This document shows positions 4,134-6,226 of a stretch of DNA of 6,226 nt, one piece after another; the stretch's first letter is position 1, and the number at the start of each line of letters is the position of its first letter. Origin of the DNA: Rhodospirillales bacterium RIFCSPLOWO2_12_FULL_67_15 (GTDB lineage: Bacteria > Pseudomonadota > Alphaproteobacteria > Rhodospirillales > 2-12-FULL-67-15); NCBI GenBank assembly GCA_001830475.1, contig MIAC01000114.1, forward strand, positions 1 through 6,226. The letters are read 5' to 3'. A model generated the notes under the pieces. The model did no database searches. It was not told where the DNA came from and was given only the letters and a program-made list of their open reading frames with translations. The translations under genes were made by a program, and so were the position numbers.

Positions 4134-5747
4134 ATGCTGCTGCAGGCCATCATTTTCATCACCGGCGGCGCAATCCTCGCGCTGGAGCTGCTTGCCTCGC
4201 GCATCATGACGCCCTACTTCGGCGTCAGCCTCTACATCTGGAGCGGCATCCTGTCGATCACGCTGGTGTCGCTCGCGCTCGGTTACTGGGCGGGCGGCAG
4301 GCTCGCCGCCGGCAAGAAAGGCCGCGCGCCGCAACCCGAAAAGCTTGCCTTCCTGTTTGCGCTGATGCCGGGGCTCGCCGCGCTCGCCATTGTCGCCGCG
4401 TGCCTCGCTTACCCGTATCTGTTCACCCAGTTGGCGCGGCTCGATCTTGTGCTCGGTGCTTTCAGCGCCTGCCTGATTCTGCTGTGCGTGCCGCTGCTCG
4501 CGACTTCAGCGATGAATCCGCTGCTGGTTGCGATCCGGCTGCGCCAGAGCACGCGCGGCGAGCTTGCCGACGCCGGCGCGGGGCGGGTGTTTTTCATCAG
4601 CACCATCGGCTCGGGCGCCGGCGTGCTGGTGACCGCGTTCGGCCTGATTCCGTATTTGAGCAATTTCGCCGCGACACTGCTGGTAGCGGCGAGCCTCGCC
4701 GTACTGCCGCTCATCCTGCTGTTCGCCACCTCCGTCAAGGTCGCCGGCCGCAAGCCGCTTGTCGCTACCGCTGCCGTTGCACTGGCGGCTTCTCTTGGGC
4801 TACTCGCCGGGGCCGATGCTTATACCGGCCGCATGTGGCCGGCAAGCTACGGCGGAATGACCTGGCAGCGCGAAGCGAGCTACCGCTCGCTGTTCGGTAC
4901 CATCAAGGTATTGAAAAGCGAGCCGCTCGAAAACGGGCAATTCCAGCGCATCTACTTTCAGGATGGCTTGATTCAGAATATGGTCGACGGGGACAACAAA
5001 TCGATGTCGCTTTATACCTACGCGCTCGAAGCACTGTCCTTTGCCTACCGGCCCGCGCTGCGCTCCGCGCTGGTGCTCGGCCTCGGCGCGGGCATGGTGC
5101 CGATGCGGCTTGCCGGCCGCGGCCTCGATGTCACTACCGTCGATATCGACCCCGCTTCGCTGCGCGCGGCAACCGAGGTGTTCGGCCTCGATCGCGGCAA
5201 GATACGCACACATCAAACCGACGCGCGTACCTTCGTACGCTCCTGCAACAACGGCTACCCGGTGGTGATCGTCGACCTGTTCCACGGCGACGGCGTGCCC
5301 GAGTATCTGGTTACGCGGGACTTCTTTCACGACCTGAAACGCTGCCTCGGACCCGACGGCATCGCGGTGTTCAATACCTTCGCCGATCTCGACTATCCGC
5401 GCGCCTACGCGCATTTTCTGACCACGCTGCGCGCCGAGTTTCCGTTTATCGTGCTCTATCGCCCGGATTATGGCCCGGCGGCGCGGCACCTCAACAGCTT
5501 TGTTGTCGCAGGCAGCAAACCACTGCCAACGCCCGCCGGTGCCGAAATGAAGCATGTACCAGCGCGTCATTCCGACACGTTGGCGGCGATGCTGCGCGCC
5601 CCGCGTCCGCTCGACCAGGAGTTGCTCGAACACGGACGCGTGATCACCGATGCCCGCAACACGGCGGCTGACGATTTGGCGGCCAGCCAGATCATTCATC
5701 GCCGCAGCGTGGTGCAGGCGCTGCCGGCGGCGTTCCTGCTCAACTGA
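4134..5747 (+). CDS. Membrane protein with C-terminal spermidine-synthase-like Rossmann domain
   Basis: 537 residues. An in-frame stop at 4083 with no ATG, GTG or TTG after it makes ATG 4134 the first possible start; no Shine-Dalgarno is visible. Likely membrane segments are near residues 3-22, 31-53, 71-92, 103-125, 152-172, 178-198 and 208-226. GYWAGGRLAAGKKGR (50-64) resembles the MFS-type cytoplasmic loop of fused MFS/spermidine-synthase proteins. The soluble domain (about 240-460) has FQDGLIQ (275-281), SAM motif I VLGLGAG (314-320), motif II VDIDP (336-340), DAR (363-365), and DLFHGDGVPEYLVTRDFF (381-398). The last matches the DxFxxDxxPxxLLTREAF-type motif of membrane-fused members. The DExxYHE segment that binds substrate in genuine spermidine synthases is absent, so polyamine synthesis is doubtful. 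Basic loops at 57-70, 135-151 and 202-207 predict an N-in topology and a periplasmic C-terminal domain. It is transcribed divergently from the methyltransferase operon. Confidence 0.9.
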   Translation: MLLQAIIFITGGAILALELLASRIMTPYFGVSLYIWSGILSITLVSLALGYWAGGRLAAGKKGRAPQPEKLAFLFALMPGLAALAIVAACLAYPYLFTQLARLDLVLGAFSACLILLCVPLLATSAMNPLLVAIRLRQSTRGELADAGAGRVFFISTIGSGAGVLVTAFGLIPYLSNFAATLLVAASLAVLPLILLFATSVKVAGRKPLVATAAVALAASLGLLAGADAYTGRMWPASYGGMTWQREASYRSLFGTIKVLKSEPLENGQFQRIYFQDGLIQNMVDGDNKSMSLYTYALEALSFAYRPALRSALVLGLGAGMVPMRLAGRGLDVTTVDIDPASLRAATEVFGLDRGKIRTHQTDARTFVRSCNNGYPVVIVDLFHGDGVPEYLVTRDFFHDLKRCLGPDGIAVFNTFADLDYPRAYAHFLTTLRAEFPFIVLYRPDYGPAARHLNSFVVAGSKPLPTPAGAEMKHVPARHSDTLAAMLRAPRPLDQELLEHGRVITDARNTAADDLAASQIIHRRSVVQALPAAFLLN

Positions 5748-5756
5748 AAAGGAACT

Positions 5757-5851
5757 CCTTCCCCCTTGATGGGGTTGGGATGGGGGTGAAAACGTTGCGA
5801 GTCATGGTAATTCTCACCCCCACCCTAGCCCTCCCCCGTCAAGGGGGAGGG
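5757..5851. repeat. Long imperfect intergenic palindrome of C-run/G-run type
   Basis: The left arm (5757-5792) and the right arm (about 5811-5851) are inverted copies of one ~36-40-bp element. They share perfect blocks TCCCCCTTGA (5760-5769 against 5839-5848) and TGGGGGTGA (5781-5789 against 5814-5822). The right arm has about six extra bases in its middle. A ~20-bp unconserved spacer separates them. It fits the class of dispersed C-run/G-run palindromic repeats common between convergent genes in many proteobacteria. It lies between the ends of two convergent genes, so it could also act as a bidirectional transcription barrier. I see no transposase or clear target-site duplication. Confidence 0.75.
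5829..5851. terminator. Perfect 9-bp GC hairpin, possible transcription end
   Basis: CCCTCCCCC (5829-5837), loop GTCAA, GGGGGAGGG (5843-5851): a perfect 9-bp stem inside the right arm of the larger palindrome. It sits about 80 nt past the stop of the membrane protein gene and about 35 nt past the stop of the small protein gene on the other strand, so it could end either transcript. No T-run follows on either strand, so it is not a textbook intrinsic terminator. Confidence 0.35.
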
Positions 5852-5885
5852 AATCGGCTTTGCTGACGCAGTAACAGTAATACCG

Positions 5886-6068
5886 TCAGGCGCTTCCGCC
5901 AGGCTCGGTACCCGGACTGCCGGTTTCCCCCGCGACCGCAGGCTGATCCGGATTCTCACCGGACTCGAGATTCTTTTTCTCCAGTTTGCGCAGGCGTTTT
6001 TCTTCCTGCTTCTTTTTCTTTGCTATATCTTTCTGGCGCTTTTCATATTGATAGTTGGGTTTTGCCAA
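5886..6068 (-). CDS. Small charged conserved hypothetical protein (60 aa)
   Basis: 60 residues beginning MAKPNYQYEKRQKDIAKK. Residues 9-34 are almost all Lys, Arg, Glu and Gln and probably form a single charged helix or short coiled coil. Residues 35-60 are Gly-, Pro- and Ser-rich and acidic, probably disordered. The start is TTG, supported by the strong Shine-Dalgarno AAGAGGA (6076-6082) 7 nt upstream. The nearby ATG at 6076 is in another frame. I have an impression of similar small lysine-rich MAKPNY proteins in beta- and gammaproteobacteria, without known function; that is recollection, not a search. It is 44 nt downstream of the sixth methyltransferase paralogue on the same strand, so co-transcription is possible, though no functional link is shown. 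There is no signal peptide; probably cytoplasmic, possibly nucleic-acid or ribosome associated by charge alone. Confidence 0.75.
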   Translation of the reverse strand: MAKPNYQYEKRQKDIAKKKKQEEKRLRKLEKKNLESGENPDQPAVAGETGSPGTEPGGSA

Positions 6069-6075
6069 TTTGTCA

Positions 6076-6082
6076 TCCTCTT
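6076..6082 (-). promoter_or_regulatory. Ribosome binding site deciding the TTG start of the small protein
   Basis: AAGAGGA, 7 nt upstream of TTG (6068-6066). It supports a non-ATG start. A 5-bp inverted repeat (TGGAA at 6082-6086, TTCCA at 6091-6095) overlaps its upstream edge and might affect access to it, but is short enough to be chance. Confidence 0.6.
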
Positions 6083-6112
6083 GGAAGGTATTCCAGATTA
6101 ATAGCGCAAACG

Positions 6113-6226
6113 TCAGTCTATACTCACCACGCCTGCCGCGGTGCGCACTGCCGACCAGCGCGCGGGCGCCTTGGCACCTGGCAACTGGACCACACCGCCC
6201 ATCGTATTGTCCATGACGCGTCCGGA
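6113..6226 (-). CDS. C-terminal end of a sixth methyltransferase-family paralogue (5' part outside window)
   Basis: The right edge cuts into a minus-strand frame that reads 37 codons to a TGA at 6115-6113. It begins SGRVMDNTMGGVVQLPG and continues through PARWSAVRTA. This aligns with the last strands of the beta domain of copy 5 (SGRVMDKGIEGTVNLAG, then GQLEWKAAR): the SGRVMD block, the GxV strand and the closing W-x-A-x-R all match. The frame is open to the window edge. I therefore call it another member of the same exported family, separated from the main array by the membrane protein and the small protein. Whether its N-terminal half has a signal peptide and an intact SAM motif cannot be seen. 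No cysteine in the visible part. Confidence 0.72.
   Translation of the reverse strand, partial: SGRVMDNTMGGVVQLPGAKAPARWSAVRTAAGVVSID

Noticed and set aside
3981..4334. N-terminal extension of copy 5 into the divergent gene
   Set aside because: The frame is merely open. The ATG at 3980 has a strong Shine-Dalgarno and begins the signal peptide; the extension would overlap the start of the membrane protein gene and destroy the signal sequence.
4400..5671. 423-residue frame overlapping the membrane protein, and a 299-residue frame antisense to it (4800-5699)
   Set aside because: Both are shadows of the real gene with arginine- or histidine-rich translations and no recognisable domain; the sense frame has clear SAM motifs and membrane helices.
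4134..5747. Naming the membrane protein speE / spermidine synthase
   Set aside because: The substrate-binding segment and DSxDPxGPA loop of true aminopropyltransferases are missing; only the fold is shared.
6083..6140. Promoter for the small protein gene (TATTAAT near 6097-6103)
   Set aside because: No acceptable -35 at the right distance; read-through from the upstream paralogue is as likely.

Overview
GC-rich DNA of proteobacterial, most likely betaproteobacterial, type. The hints are dense coding with strong GC bias at wobble positions, a small lysine-rich protein beginning MAKPNYQYEKRQ of a kind I associate with beta/gammaproteobacteria, and a C-run/G-run palindromic intergenic repeat common in that group. 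The assignment is inference; nothing here fixes genus or species. No RNA gene, transposase, integrase or CRISPR array is visible.

The window is dominated by one protein family repeated in tandem. Positions 1-3980 hold five consecutive minus-strand genes (four complete, the last cut by the left edge). A sixth copy, of which only the C-terminus is visible, enters from the right edge (6113-6226). Every copy whose N-terminus is visible has a signal peptide, then a [V/T]-[P/V]-[Y/F]-V-x-TP motif, a class I SAM-methyltransferase core with an invariant DLGSGDGR motif, and the complete copies end in a ~95-residue beta-rich domain of no family I can name. The core resembles the FAM173 lysine methyltransferases (human ANTKMT/ATPSCKMT). 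Spacing between the five genes is 1, 0, 10 and 13 nt, so they form a tightly coupled operon read leftwards from a promoter in the 3981-4133 gap.

Divergent from this operon is a 537-residue integral membrane protein (4134-5747) with about seven transmembrane helices and a C-terminal spermidine-synthase-like Rossmann domain. It lacks the residues expected of a true aminopropyltransferase. By the positive-inside rule its soluble domain would lie in the periplasm, the same compartment as the exported methyltransferase-like proteins. Between it and the next gene (5748-5885) lies a large imperfect palindrome. Next, on the minus strand, come a 60-residue highly charged small protein with a TTG start (5886-6068) and the tail of the sixth methyltransferase paralogue.

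Taken together, the locus looks like an expanded set of exported, cysteine-free methyltransferase-like proteins next to a membrane-bound SAM-fold enzyme. SAM is not an established periplasmic metabolite, so either these proteins carry cofactor out, bind another ligand, or belong to an undescribed envelope modification system. That interpretation is inference; the paralogy, signal peptides and motif conservation are seen directly.
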